DNA of 6,639 nucleotides from Dehalococcoidia bacterium (GTDB lineage Bacteria > Chloroflexota > Dehalococcoidia > Dehalococcoidales > BS750m-G39), in NCBI GenBank assembly GCA_030616265.1, contig JAUWXS010000034.1:1-6639 (forward strand). The letters run 5' to 3'. The notes beneath the pieces were generated by a model. The model was given only the letters and a program-made list of their open reading frames with translations. It was not told where the DNA came from and searched no databases. Of the stretch, positions 1 through 6,135 are shown in pieces. The position numbers and the translations under genes are program-made. Within the stretch, counting starts at the first letter, position 1; every line of letters starts with the position of its first letter.

Positions 1-612
1 ATTCAGCGCTGACGCCGACTCACCAAAAATCTTTCTCGCCAGGGAATAGCCGTTGGTGTGAAGCCCGTTTGAAGGCAGGCCGATAATGGCATCGCCGGCG
101 GCTATCTTCTTCCCCTGGATGAGCTTTTCTTTCTCCACCACGCCGATAATAAAGCCGACCAGGTCGTAATCCTCGCCGGTATATAGTCCCGGCATCTCGG
201 CTGTCTCACCGCCGATAAGGGCACAGCCGACCTCGCGGCAGGCCACAGCTAACCCTTTAGCCACATCCCCCACCTGCTCGGGCATCAGCTTGCCGGCAGC
301 AATATAGTCCAGGAAGAAGAGCGGCTCGGCGCCGCAGGTAAGGATATCGTTGACGCAGTGATTGACGATGTCAATGCCAACGGTGTCGTGCCTGCCCAGA
401 GCCGAGGCCAGCTTCAGCTTGGTGCCTACCCCGTCAACGCTGGAAACCAGCACCGGCTTATTATAGCCCTTAAACTCAAAGAGCCCGCCGAAGAACCCCA
501 CGCCCGACAAGACCTCGGGGCGGTGGGTGGAACGGGCATGTTGGGCAATCAGCTCCTTGGCTTTAGCCGCCAGGGCAATATCGACACCAGCCGTGGCATA
601 GCTTTCCTTAAT
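1..612 (-). CDS. purM: PurM, phosphoribosylformylglycinamidine cyclo-ligase (AIR synthetase), C-terminus beyond window
   Basis: This cytoplasmic enzyme closes the ring of FGAM with ATP to give aminoimidazole ribotide, step 5 of purine synthesis. Translating the minus strand gives 204 uninterrupted residues before the left edge, against about 340-350 for the whole family. Visible PurM signatures are SYATAGVDI near residue 4, SSVDGVGTK (58-65), the [12 protein letters not shown] segment (79-90), GGETAEMPG (134-142) and [14 protein letters not shown] (178-191). It follows purF with a 77-base gap to the longest possible start. The start is unusual. There is no ATG or TTG near the N terminus; the only standard candidate is a GTG at 645 with no Shine-Dalgarno. 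An ATT at 612 lies 8 bases after a perfect AGGAGG and gives an N terminus of the length seen in Bacillus PurM. I placed the start at 612; 645 is the alternative. The identity is secure. Confidence 0.95.
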   Translation of the reverse strand, partial: MKESYATAGVDIALAAKAKELIAQHARSTHRPEVLSGVGFFGGLFEFKGYNKPVLVSSVDGVGTKLKLASALGRHDTVGIDIVNHCVNDILTCGAEPLFFLDYIAAGKLMPEQVGDVAKGLAVACREVGCALIGGETAEMPGLYTGEDYDLVGFIIGVVEKEKLIQGKKIAAGDAIIGLPSNGLHTNGYSLARKIFGESASALN

Positions 613-620
613 CGGCCCTG

Positions 621-626
621 CCTCCT
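621..626 (-). promoter_or_regulatory. Shine-Dalgarno AGGAGG before a possible ATT start of purM
   Basis: The minus strand reads AGGAGG, then 8 bases, then ATT at 612-610 in the purM frame. This is the best Shine-Dalgarno of any gene in the window and lies downstream of the GTG at 645, inside the longer reading frame. It would be wasted if translation began at the GTG. The only other start-like codons after it are far inside conserved PurM sequence. Confidence 0.6.
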
Positions 627-670
627 GTAATTGAATCTGTTGCACCGAAGGAGTAGTTAGTTACCAGCTA

Positions 671-699
671 TTAATAATGGATTAAAGTCCTGGTGTCAA
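671..699 (-). promoter_or_regulatory. Possible internal promoter for purM
   Basis: In the purF-purM gap the minus strand has a perfect -35 TTGACA (699-694), a 17-base spacer and TATTAA (676-671), which matches the -10 consensus at four of six positions. Transcription would start near 664, about 19 bases before the GTG and about 52 before the ATT. It could boost purM separately from purF. The weak -10 limits confidence. Confidence 0.4.
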
Positions 700-722
700 G
701 CAAGACAGCCAGGTGAGCTAAG

Positions 723-2165
723 TCACCCTTGCTTTATGCCAAAGGGGCTGCTGTATTCTTCAGTCGGCACGGCGGCCTCCAGCGCCAGCTTATCCATCTC
801 AATCTGCACTGGTATGGGATAGTCGCCGGTGAAGCAAGCCAGACAGAACATATCCTTGGGTAAGCCTATCGCCTTAATCAGGCCGTCAATGCTCAAATAG
901 CCCAGTGAGTCGGCACCGATAAAATCCCTGACCTCGGGTACAGTCTTCTGCGCTGCAATCAGCTCCCAGCGGCTGGCCATATCGACGCCGAAGAAGCAGG
1001 GGTAGCGGATGGGTGGGGCACAGATGCGCATATGGACTTCTTTAGCCCCCGCCCTCTGTAGCAGCTTCACCACCTTGGGGGTGGTGGTGCCCCGAACAAT
1101 GCTATCGTCAATCACCACCAGTCGCTGGCCATCCAGCATCTGGGGCAGGGGGTTAAACTTCAGCCGAACGCCGAGGTCCCTGATTCGCTGGTCGGGCTCA
1201 ATAAAGGTACGCCCCACATAGCGGTTCTTGAGCAATCCTTCGCATAGGGGTATACCCGAACTCCGGGAATAGCCGATGGCGGCGGCGGTAGCCGAATCGG
1301 GCACACCCATAACCAGGTCGGCAGCCACCGGGTGTTCCTCAGCCAGCACCTCCCCCATCGCCTGCCGTGCCGGGTAAAGCAGCCGACCGTTAATCATCGA
1401 ATCAGGGCGGGCAAAGTAGATATACTCAAAAACACATAAAGCCTTTCTACCTACCTCTTCCCGGTAACTATCGGGGCCATTCTCGTTGATAGCAACTACC
1501 TCGCCGGGCTCAACCTCGCGGAGAAAGCTAGCGCCGATATGATCCAGGGCGCAACTCTCCGAGGCGAGAACCCAGCCGCCATTAAGAGTTCCCAGGCATA
1601 GCGGGCGCACACCCAGGGGATCACGAACTCCATACAGGCTACGGTTGGTCAGGAGGGTTAGAGAATACGCCCCCTGGAGCCGATGCATGGCATAGCGTAT
1701 CTTGTCCACCCAGTCTTTAGCCGGGGAAGAGAGGATAAGGTTGGCGATAACCTCGGTATCGGTGGAGGTACGGAAGGTATAGCCCTGGTCACAGAGTTCC
1801 TGATAGAGGTGCTCGGCATTAACGATATTCCCGTTATGGGCGATGGCAATGGTATTGGCGCCCTTACCGACAACAATGGGCTGGACGTTAGTTATGCGGC
1901 TGGAACCCCGGGTGGAGTAGCGATTATGACCGATGGCAAAATCACCGCTGAGCTGGCTCAGGGAATCCTCGGTAAACACCTGGGAAACCAGCCCCATCTC
2001 GGCGTAAACCTGTAGTCTTTTGCCGTTAGAGGTAGCAATACCGGCGCTTTCCTGACCGCGGTGTTGAAGAGCAAATAAAGCAAAAAAGGTAAGGCGGGCT
2101 ACATCTTCACCGGGGGCATAGACGCCAAAAACGCCGCAACTTTCTTGCAAGCTACTTCCTCTCAA
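723..2165 (-). CDS. purF: PurF, glutamine PRPP amidotransferase (iron-sulfur, Bacillus type)
   Basis: It catalyses the first committed step of purine synthesis: glutamine plus PRPP gives phosphoribosylamine. An N-terminal Ntn-hydrolase glutaminase domain begins at the catalytic Cys10 of CGVFG, which must be exposed by removal of a short propeptide; Arg36 in HRGQES, the NG pair at 111-112 and the TSTDTE segment near 133-138 are visible. The C-terminal phosphoribosyltransferase domain has the PRPP loop VVIDDSIVRGTT (350-361). Cys244, Cys390, Cys441 and Cys444 match the four [4Fe-4S] ligands of Bacillus PurF, so this is the oxygen-sensitive cluster form. Length (480) fits that class (about 476). 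The coordinates give the longest form, from a TTG at 2165. A second TTG at 2150 has AGAGGA 6 bases upstream and is at least as likely, leaving a four-residue propeptide. It has its own promoter and leads into purM. Confidence 0.97.
   Translation of the reverse strand: MRGSSLQESCGVFGVYAPGEDVARLTFFALFALQHRGQESAGIATSNGKRLQVYAEMGLVSQVFTEDSLSQLSGDFAIGHNRYSTRGSSRITNVQPIVVGKGANTIAIAHNGNIVNAEHLYQELCDQGYTFRTSTDTEVIANLILSSPAKDWVDKIRYAMHRLQGAYSLTLLTNRSLYGVRDPLGVRPLCLGTLNGGWVLASESCALDHIGASFLREVEPGEVVAINENGPDSYREEVGRKALCVFEYIYFARPDSMINGRLLYPARQAMGEVLAEEHPVAADLVMGVPDSATAAAIGYSRSSGIPLCEGLLKNRYVGRTFIEPDQRIRDLGVRLKFNPLPQMLDGQRLVVIDDSIVRGTTTPKVVKLLQRAGAKEVHMRICAPPIRYPCFFGVDMASRWELIAAQKTVPEVRDFIGADSLGYLSIDGLIKAIGLPKDMFCLACFTGDYPIPVQIEMDKLALEAAVPTEEYSSPFGIKQG
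2157..2162 (-). promoter_or_regulatory. Shine-Dalgarno AGAGGA favouring the inner TTG start of purF
   Basis: The minus strand has AGAGGA, 6 bases, then TTG at 2150-2148. The outer TTG at 2165 has only GGTGGA directly abutting it, which is too close for normal pairing. The inner start keeps the catalytic Cys as residue 5 of the precursor. Confidence 0.5.
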
Positions 2166-2191
2166 TCCACCCTGACTGACCCCACACCTAA

Positions 2192-2221
2192 ATTATAGCC
2201 TATCTTCAACTTGCAGGTCAA
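2192..2221 (-). promoter_or_regulatory. Sigma-70-type promoter of purF
   Basis: The minus strand has TTGACC (2221-2216), an 18-base spacer and a perfect TATAAT (2197-2192), with an A-rich stretch (AAAGAAAAA) just upstream of the -35. Transcription would start near 2185, leaving a leader of about 20 or 35 bases depending on the TTG used. It separates purF-purM from the tlyA-hydrolase unit, so the purine genes can be expressed independently. The leader is too short for a purine riboswitch. Confidence 0.75.
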
Positions 2222-2233
2222 TTTTTCTTTCGG

Positions 2234-2336
2234 CCGATAAAGGGGAGGGAAAAAGAGTTTTAGAGACAAAGCCTCTGAGGGTGGGTCGAAGACTCTTCGA
2301 GTTAGGGTGGGGAAAAAGAAGTTTAGCGGGGTGGGG
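2234..2336 (+). repeat. G-rich intergenic repeat, copy A (with palindromic insertion)
   Basis: This stretch matches copy B at 6163-6239. Both begin CCGATAA followed by GGGGAG; a 31-base core (2255-2285 against 6178-6208) agrees at 26 positions; both continue with GGGTGGG, an A-run and a final GGGGTGGGG. Copy A has about 17 extra bases (within 2286-2304) forming the palindrome TCGAAGACTCTTCGA between its two GGGTGGG blocks. It lies between purF and the hydrolase, and the last codons and stop of the hydrolase fall inside it. Family and origin are unknown. Confidence 0.6.
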
Positions 2337-3087
2337 TATGAGATTTAAGCCAGTCTATAACTATAGCCATAGCCTTCTCATCACGGCGCAGCCGGTGGCC
2401 GGCTCCCTCCACAATGGCCAGCCGCTTGGGCTCGCCCGCTTTAGCATGTAGCCTGTGGGCATCGCCGACACTAACGGTCTCATCCCGGCTGCCGTGCACC
2501 AGCAGCAAGGGGCGGGGTGAAATCCGGGCTATATAGTCGATGGGCTTAACCAGCCTAAAGCCGTCAAGCCACTCCCGGGGGGAAGGGGGGAAATTGCTAT
2601 CCCTGATGGCGCCGATACTGCGGAAATGGTCAATAAGGGACTGCGGTTTATCGCTGCGGGTCCATAGGTCAAACTCCGCCGGGCAGGCGCAGGCGGCCAC
2701 CGATGATACCCTGGAATCCTCTGCCGCCACATATACCGAAACCGCCGCCCCGCCGCTAAAGCCGAGCAGCGATAGACGAGACTTATCCACCTCGGGCAAA
2801 GCGCACAGGTAATCAAGCGATGCCCCCAGGTCTCTGGTCCAGCCCAGCATATCCAGGTTGCCGCCGCTATCCCCCGTCCCACGGAAGTTAAAAATCAACA
2901 CGGCAAAGCCGTTTGAGCAAACCTGCTCCGCTAATGAGGCGTAGCCCCTGTCACTGGGGTCGGGAATACCCGCTGGAATACCGTGGCAGGCGCAGACTGT
3001 GGGATAGGGCATGTCGCCCACCGGTAGATAAAGCTGACCGACAATATTTATGTCGTCTACTTCCAGAGTCACCTTCTCAGTGCGCAT
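2323..3087 (-). CDS. Alpha/beta hydrolase, probable esterase or peptidase-like, substrate unknown
   Basis: This is a 254-residue soluble alpha/beta-hydrolase fold protein with no signal peptide. The catalytic triad can be read as Ser111 in the nucleophile elbow GFSGG (109-113), Asp202 in the HGSRDETV segment and His231 in GAGHR; His35-Gly36 is the likely oxyanion HG motif, and FNFRGTGDSGG (67-76) is the typical following loop. The N-terminal strand pair (TLEVDDINIVGQLYLP) resembles dipeptidyl-peptidase or acetyl-xylan-esterase-like hydrolases, but the substrate cannot be told. The ATG overlaps the tlyA stop by one base (TAATG), with GAGGT (3099-3095) 7 bases upstream inside tlyA, so the two are translationally coupled. 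Its C-terminal HTPPR residues are encoded by the G-rich repeat. Fold is certain; function is open. Confidence 0.88.
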   Translation of the reverse strand: MRTEKVTLEVDDINIVGQLYLPVGDMPYPTVCACHGIPAGIPDPSDRGYASLAEQVCSNGFAVLIFNFRGTGDSGGNLDMLGWTRDLGASLDYLCALPEVDKSRLSLLGFSGGAAVSVYVAAEDSRVSSVAACACPAEFDLWTRSDKPQSLIDHFRSIGAIRDSNFPPSPREWLDGFRLVKPIDYIARISPRPLLLVHGSRDETVSVGDAHRLHAKAGEPKRLAIVEGAGHRLRRDEKAMAIVIDWLKSHTPPR

Positions 3088-3812
3088 TATGTCAACCTCA
3101 AGAGAACGAAGAACTCCCTATTACCCGAAGCGCCCAGGATGGGCGAAGTCACCAGCCCCCCCAGCCTGAAGCCCTTGCCTGCCACCCAGGCAATAAATCT
3201 CCCCAGAACACGGGCATGGACTACAGGCTGCCTGACTACACCACCCTTGCCTACCTCGTTGCGCTTGGCTTCGAACTGCGGTTTGAGCAGCACCAGCAGA
3301 TAGCCGTCGTCTTTGAGCAAGCGGGCTACCGATGGTATCACCTTCTCCACCGATATAAAGGACAGGTCCATGGTAGCCAGGTCAATCTTTTCCGGCAGCG
3401 AGATGGGGTAGCGGGCGTTCACCCGCTCCATAACCACCACCCGTTTGTCCTTTCTCAGACGATAGTCCAGCTGGCCGTAGCCCACATCTACGGCGTAGAC
3501 GCGGCTTGCCCCCCGTTGGAGCAGGCAGTCGGTAAAGCCACCGGTTGAGGCGCCGATGTCAGCCGCCACCTTAGAAGAGACATCAAGCTGGAACTGGTCA
3601 AGGGCATAGTCGAGCTTGATGCCGCCGCGACTGACAAAAGGAGGCGGCTGGAGAAGGGTAATCGCCGCCTCTTCAGCTACCAGCGTCCCCGGCTTGATAG
3701 CGGCTTTCCCCTCCACCACCACCTCCCCAGCCATAATCAAAGCCTGAGCCTTAGCCAGGTTCTCCACCAGGCCCCTGTCCACCAGCAAGCTGTCAATTCT
3801 GCGCTTAGCCAC
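3087..3812 (-). CDS. tlyA: TlyA-family rRNA 2'-O-methyltransferase (S4 domain plus FtsJ-like domain)
   Basis: TlyA/YqxC proteins transfer a methyl group from S-adenosylmethionine to ribose 2'-OH in rRNA; in mycobacteria the targets are 16S C1409 and 23S C1920, and loss gives capreomycin resistance. The first 60 residues form an S4 RNA-binding domain (RIDSLLVDRGLVENLAKAQ, then the AGEVVVEG turn). SRGGIKLDYAL (61-71) starts the Rossmann methyltransferase domain, with the SAM loop DIGASTGGFTD at 85-95. Lys66, Asp149 (MDLSFIS), Lys177 (LLKPQFE) and Glu233 (NREFF) line up with the K-D-K-E catalytic set of the FtsJ class. Length (241) is slightly short for the family. It starts at GTG 3812, with no Shine-Dalgarno but a promoter ending 8 bases upstream. 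It could act on only one of the two rRNAs. Confidence 0.93.
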   Translation of the reverse strand: MAKRRIDSLLVDRGLVENLAKAQALIMAGEVVVEGKAAIKPGTLVAEEAAITLLQPPPFVSRGGIKLDYALDQFQLDVSSKVAADIGASTGGFTDCLLQRGASRVYAVDVGYGQLDYRLRKDKRVVVMERVNARYPISLPEKIDLATMDLSFISVEKVIPSVARLLKDDGYLLVLLKPQFEAKRNEVGKGGVVRQPVVHARVLGRFIAWVAGKGFRLGGLVTSPILGASGNREFFVLLRLT

Positions 3813-3820
3813 CGCTGGTT

Positions 3821-3849
3821 ATAATAACAACCCCAGGGCTCGAAAGCAA
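3821..3849 (-). promoter_or_regulatory. Promoter of tlyA placed for a leaderless start
   Basis: The minus strand has TTGCTT (3849-3844), a 17-base spacer and TATTAT (3826-3821), preceded by the extended -10 dinucleotide TG. The GTG start lies 8 bases after the -10, so the mRNA would begin within about two bases of the start codon. No Shine-Dalgarno is seen, which agrees with leaderless translation. Confidence 0.6.
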
Positions 3850-3868
3850 GAAACACTATACCCATAAT
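3840..3868 (+). promoter_or_regulatory. Possible promoter of the DUF364-like gene
   Basis: TCGAAA (3840-3845), a 17-base spacer and CATAAT (3863-3868) match the consensus at four and five of six positions. Transcription would begin near 3875, leaving about 40 bases of leader that contain the Shine-Dalgarno. It overlaps the tlyA promoter on the other strand, so the two may be used in competition. Confidence 0.35.
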
Positions 3869-3903
3869 AGACATCACCACCCCCTATCTAGTAACATTAA
3901 AGT

Positions 3904-3909
3904 AGGTGG
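3904..3909 (+). promoter_or_regulatory. Shine-Dalgarno AGGTGG deciding a TTG start
   Basis: AGGTGG is followed by 6 bases and TTG at 3916. No ATG lies near the N terminus in this frame, so the site supports the TTG start of the DUF364-like gene. Confidence 0.65.
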
Positions 3910-3915
3910 AATAGA

Positions 3916-4632
3916 TTGCACGACACTATCCGAAAAGAATTCATCAAGCTGATAAAAGAGCACGGGCTTGAGGGGGAGGAGGTCATCGTCAGGGCGACTG
4001 CCCTCTCCACTGAGCAGGCTATCGGCAACCCCGAGGACAAAGACTACCCGCTGGTGAGGGGGGTGGAGCGGCTGATACAGGCTGAGTTCAGGGGCTCACG
4101 GGGGCAGGCATTTACCGATATGTACGGCGACTTCACCGGTCGGCTGTCTGAGATTGCCGAAATGGACTTGCAAAACAACTTCCGGAGGGCAATATTCATC
4201 TCCAGCCTCAACGCCGTCATGAATCACCTGGGGCTGGTAACCCAGACGGTACACTGTAAAGACAAGCAGCCCAGGGAATGTGCCACCGAGCTGGCAAGCT
4301 ATATTGAGAAAAGTTACGGCCAGCCCAGAGTAGCCATGGTCGGCTTTCAGCCCAGGATGGTAGAGGCGCTGGCTAAGCAGTTCGAGCTGAGGGTAAGCGA
4401 TATGGACCGGGACAACATCGGCCAGGAGAAGTTCGGCGTAAAGATAGACGACCCCCGCCAGACTGCGGAGAACCTGAAGTGGTGTGACATCGCCCTGGTA
4501 ACCGGCACCACCATCGTAAACGATACTATTGACCAGTTCATAACATCCAAGCCGGTAGTCTTCTACGGCGTTACTATATCCGGGGCAGCCAAACTGCTTG
4601 GCTTAAACCGCTTCTGCCCCTTTGGCGGCTAA
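3916..4632 (+). CDS. DUF364-like protein (Rossmann-like, putative metal-chelation family)
   Basis: This is a 238-residue soluble protein starting at TTG. Its order of parts fits DUF364 (PF04016), whose known structures pair an enolase-N-terminus-like domain with a Rossmann-like domain; the assignment rests on recalled motifs. The first part ends in the THLG/VHC-type segment with Cys114 and Cys122 (VHCKDKQPREC). The Rossmann half starts at RVAMVGFQPRMVEAL (138-152), with a beta-strand acid SDMDRDNIG (161-169), CDIALVTGTTIVND (190-203) and a Gly-rich end FYGVTISGAAKLLG (216-229) followed by Cys234. Four cysteines in all (114, 122, 190, 234) could bind metal, but this is inference. No signal peptide or membrane segment is seen. 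It is divergent from tlyA, and the next gene begins about 40 bases after its stop with no clear terminator between. Its reaction is unknown. Confidence 0.75.
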   Translation: MHDTIRKEFIKLIKEHGLEGEEVIVRATALSTEQAIGNPEDKDYPLVRGVERLIQAEFRGSRGQAFTDMYGDFTGRLSEIAEMDLQNNFRRAIFISSLNAVMNHLGLVTQTVHCKDKQPRECATELASYIEKSYGQPRVAMVGFQPRMVEALAKQFELRVSDMDRDNIGQEKFGVKIDDPRQTAENLKWCDIALVTGTTIVNDTIDQFITSKPVVFYGVTISGAAKLLGLNRFCPFGG

Positions 4633-4636
4633 ACCC

Positions 4637-4665
4637 TTGCATTACCGCCAGCCGAGTGATAAAAT
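4637..4665 (+). promoter_or_regulatory. Promoter of the membrane-protein gene placed for a leaderless start
   Basis: TTGCAT (4637-4642), a 17-base spacer and TAAAAT (4660-4665), with an extended -10 TG at 4657-4658. The ATG at 4674 is 8 bases past the -10, so the predicted first base of the mRNA is about two bases from the start codon. The -35 begins only four bases after the stop of the preceding gene. Confidence 0.6.
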
Positions 4666-4673
4666 GCCCCCCA

Positions 4674-5582
4674 ATGAAGGTCTTTAAGGTTATATTGCTG
4701 GTTATCCTGGGCATGCTTCTTTCCCTGTCCCTACTGGTTTTCGGCACTGCCCTCACCCTGCATCTGAGCGTCCTCAATCCCGATTTCGTCGCCGAACATG
4801 TGGAGAGGCTTGATATAGCTTCGCTGACCGACGAAATAATCACCGAACAGATTCCCCCCGAGGCGGCTGACTTTATGGGCGAGTCTCTTGATACGGTCCT
4901 GGGTGATACCATCGCCGACCTTGAGCCCTGGATGAAGGAGCAGGCACGAGAAGGCATCTATGTCTTCTATGACTACATTGAGGGCAGAAGCGAGAGCCTG
5001 AGCCTGATAATATCCCTGGAGACGGTGAAGGAAGAGTTCAGGGAAAACCTGCTGGCCGCCGTGTTAGCCTCACCCCCACCCGAGCTTGTCGGCTTCCCCC
5101 CCGCCGAGATAGAGCTGGCATTTAATGAATACTACCAGCTTATTTCCGATGAGATACCATCAACGCTTGAGCTTGATGAAACCCTGCTTGACGCCGAGGT
5201 CATGGAACAAATCGAGCGAGCAAAGCAATATGTTAACTATTTCAACCTAGCCTTTATAGTTCTGATTGCTTTCAGCCTGCTGATGACCCTGCTCATTATA
5301 CTGTTACACCTCGCGGTGAGAGGCAGCACCCGCCAGATAGGTATAACCTTCTTAAGCGTCGGCGTGGTTAGCCTGGTCGGCGCCCTCGTTGCCAGGAGCG
5401 TTGCCAACAGCCAGCTAGTCCAGAGTGATATACCCTCTACCCTACAGACATGGGCACCACTGCTTATCACCGACGTCCTTACCCCTCTGGGCATATACTG
5501 CATCGGGCTTATCGCGGTGGGGATAGCCCTGACCGTCGTCTCCTTCGTTTATAAGCGCGACGAATACTCGTACTACTACTAA
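4674..5582 (+). CDS. Four-segment membrane protein with large external domain, function unknown
   Basis: I do not recognise this family. From ATG 4674 it has 302 residues. One membrane segment (about 5-30) is followed by an acidic domain of about 160 residues (31-189), rich in Glu, Asp and Pro (PPEAADF, ASPPPELVGFPPAEIE), and then three more segments (about 190-214, 222-243, 265-293). Positively charged stretches (N-terminal Lys2 and Lys5, RGSTRQ at 217-222, KR near 294) place both ends and the 2-3 loop in the cytoplasm, so the acidic domain and the 244-264 loop face outside. The tail ends in YSYYY. There is no lipobox or recognisable enzyme motif. The in-frame GTG at 4656 would start just ahead of the -10 hexamer, so I prefer 4674. 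It may be co-transcribed with the DUF364-like gene as well as from its own promoter. Confidence 0.82.
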   Translation: MKVFKVILLVILGMLLSLSLLVFGTALTLHLSVLNPDFVAEHVERLDIASLTDEIITEQIPPEAADFMGESLDTVLGDTIADLEPWMKEQAREGIYVFYDYIEGRSESLSLIISLETVKEEFRENLLAAVLASPPPELVGFPPAEIELAFNEYYQLISDEIPSTLELDETLLDAEVMEQIERAKQYVNYFNLAFIVLIAFSLLMTLLIILLHLAVRGSTRQIGITFLSVGVVSLVGALVARSVANSQLVQSDIPSTLQTWAPLLITDVLTPLGIYCIGLIAVGIALTVVSFVYKRDEYSYYY

Positions 5583-5695
5583 CCGGGGGGCAGCAACTCC
5601 CGTCCGACCGATTTTGGGGATTTGTTTTTCTAGTTATGTCAAATACGCAGGGATTTTAGGTAAAGGTTTTTTGAATTGGCGTCCCCGTTGTGTCA
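5583..5695. other. Convergent intergenic gap without a clear terminator
   Basis: This 113-base gap separates the ends of the membrane-protein gene and the nfeD-like gene. It has T-runs (TTTGTTTTTC near 5620-5630 and GGTTTTTTG near 5667) but no inverted repeat of more than about five bases in front of them. A terminator would be expected between convergent genes, yet I see no convincing one and no small gene. Confidence 0.5.
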
Positions 5696-6097
5696 TTAAG
5701 GCTTTTTCCGCCGTCCTTCCCTCTCCACGATGAGCTTGAGCCCCCTTTGCCCGACCACGGTGACCTCTTCACCGGTTTCTATCTTCCTGCCCGCCGATTT
5801 TGCCTTCCAGAGCTCGCCCTTGATTCGGATCATGCCTTCGGGGTCGAGGCGTTTGACCACTTTTCCCCTGGTTCCGAGCATATCGGATAAGCCGCCTTCG
5901 GGCTTTCTCTTAAGTGCCCGGGTGCCCATGCGGTAGCTGAAGACGGCGAAGCCCGCCCAGGCCAGCATGAAGATGATGAGTACGGCCAGGGGCAGGTGGA
6001 TGTCTACCTTGGGCAGGAGCCAGAGGGCAATCACAGCTATAGCTGCCTCTTCGAGCAGGGTGGTGACTATGGCTATTATGAAGCGGGCGCTTATCAT
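5696..6097 (-). CDS. Short NfeD-like membrane protein
   Basis: This 133-residue protein has two membrane segments (about 5-29 and 34-55), a short basic linker (YRMGTRALKRKPEGG) and a C-terminal OB-fold domain of the NfeD type (about 74-126): G-V-V start, MIRIKGELWKAKSAG, the IETGEEVTVVG strand-turn and GLKLIVE. Short NfeD proteins lack the ClpP-like serine protease domain of long forms and are thought to work with stomatin/SPFH membrane scaffolds. No stomatin gene is next to it here. The basic linker predicts a cytoplasmic OB domain. It starts at ATG 6097, with TATAAT 6 bases upstream and no Shine-Dalgarno. It is divergent from gatC and convergent with the membrane-protein gene. The family call is good; the role is inferred. 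Confidence 0.85.
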   Translation of the reverse strand: MISARFIIAIVTTLLEEAAIAVIALWLLPKVDIHLPLAVLIIFMLAWAGFAVFSYRMGTRALKRKPEGGLSDMLGTRGKVVKRLDPEGMIRIKGELWKAKSAGRKIETGEEVTVVGQRGLKLIVEREGRRKKP

Positions 6098-6103
6098 GGT
6101 GTT

Positions 6104-6112
6104 ATTATAGCA
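6104..6112 (-). promoter_or_regulatory. Extended -10 promoter of the nfeD-like gene, leaderless
   Basis: The minus strand reads TGC then a perfect TATAAT (6109-6104), followed by 6 bases and ATG. The predicted transcription start is the A of the ATG itself. No TTGACA-like -35 is visible at normal spacing, so the TGn extension probably compensates. Confidence 0.6.
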
Positions 6113-6135
6113 GGATGGGGAGGAATTTATTTAGA

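Noticed and set aside
358..630. A 90-residue plus-strand reading frame
   Set aside because: It is antisense to conserved PurM sequence and shows no motif or upstream ribosome site.
2166..2191. A purine riboswitch in the purF leader
   Set aside because: The predicted leader is only about 20-35 bases, too short for the three-way junction, and no pairing arms are seen.
2913..3548. A 211-residue plus-strand reading frame
   Set aside because: It runs antisense to the hydrolase and tlyA, which both have full family motifs; its translation is rich in Arg, Pro and Gln with no recognisable domain.
4656..4673. GTG start of the membrane protein at 4656
   Set aside because: The GTG forms the extended -10 TG just before TAAAAT, so it lies upstream of the predicted transcript; the ATG at 4674 gives a normal lysine-containing N terminus before the first membrane segment.
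4574..4957. A 127-residue minus-strand reading frame across the DUF364-like/membrane-protein junction
   Set aside because: It is Ser/Arg-rich shadow coding opposite two well-supported genes and crosses the plus-strand promoter.
5583..5695. A bidirectional intrinsic terminator between the convergent genes
   Set aside because: T-runs are present, but the best stems are about five pairs and poorly placed; not enough for a call.
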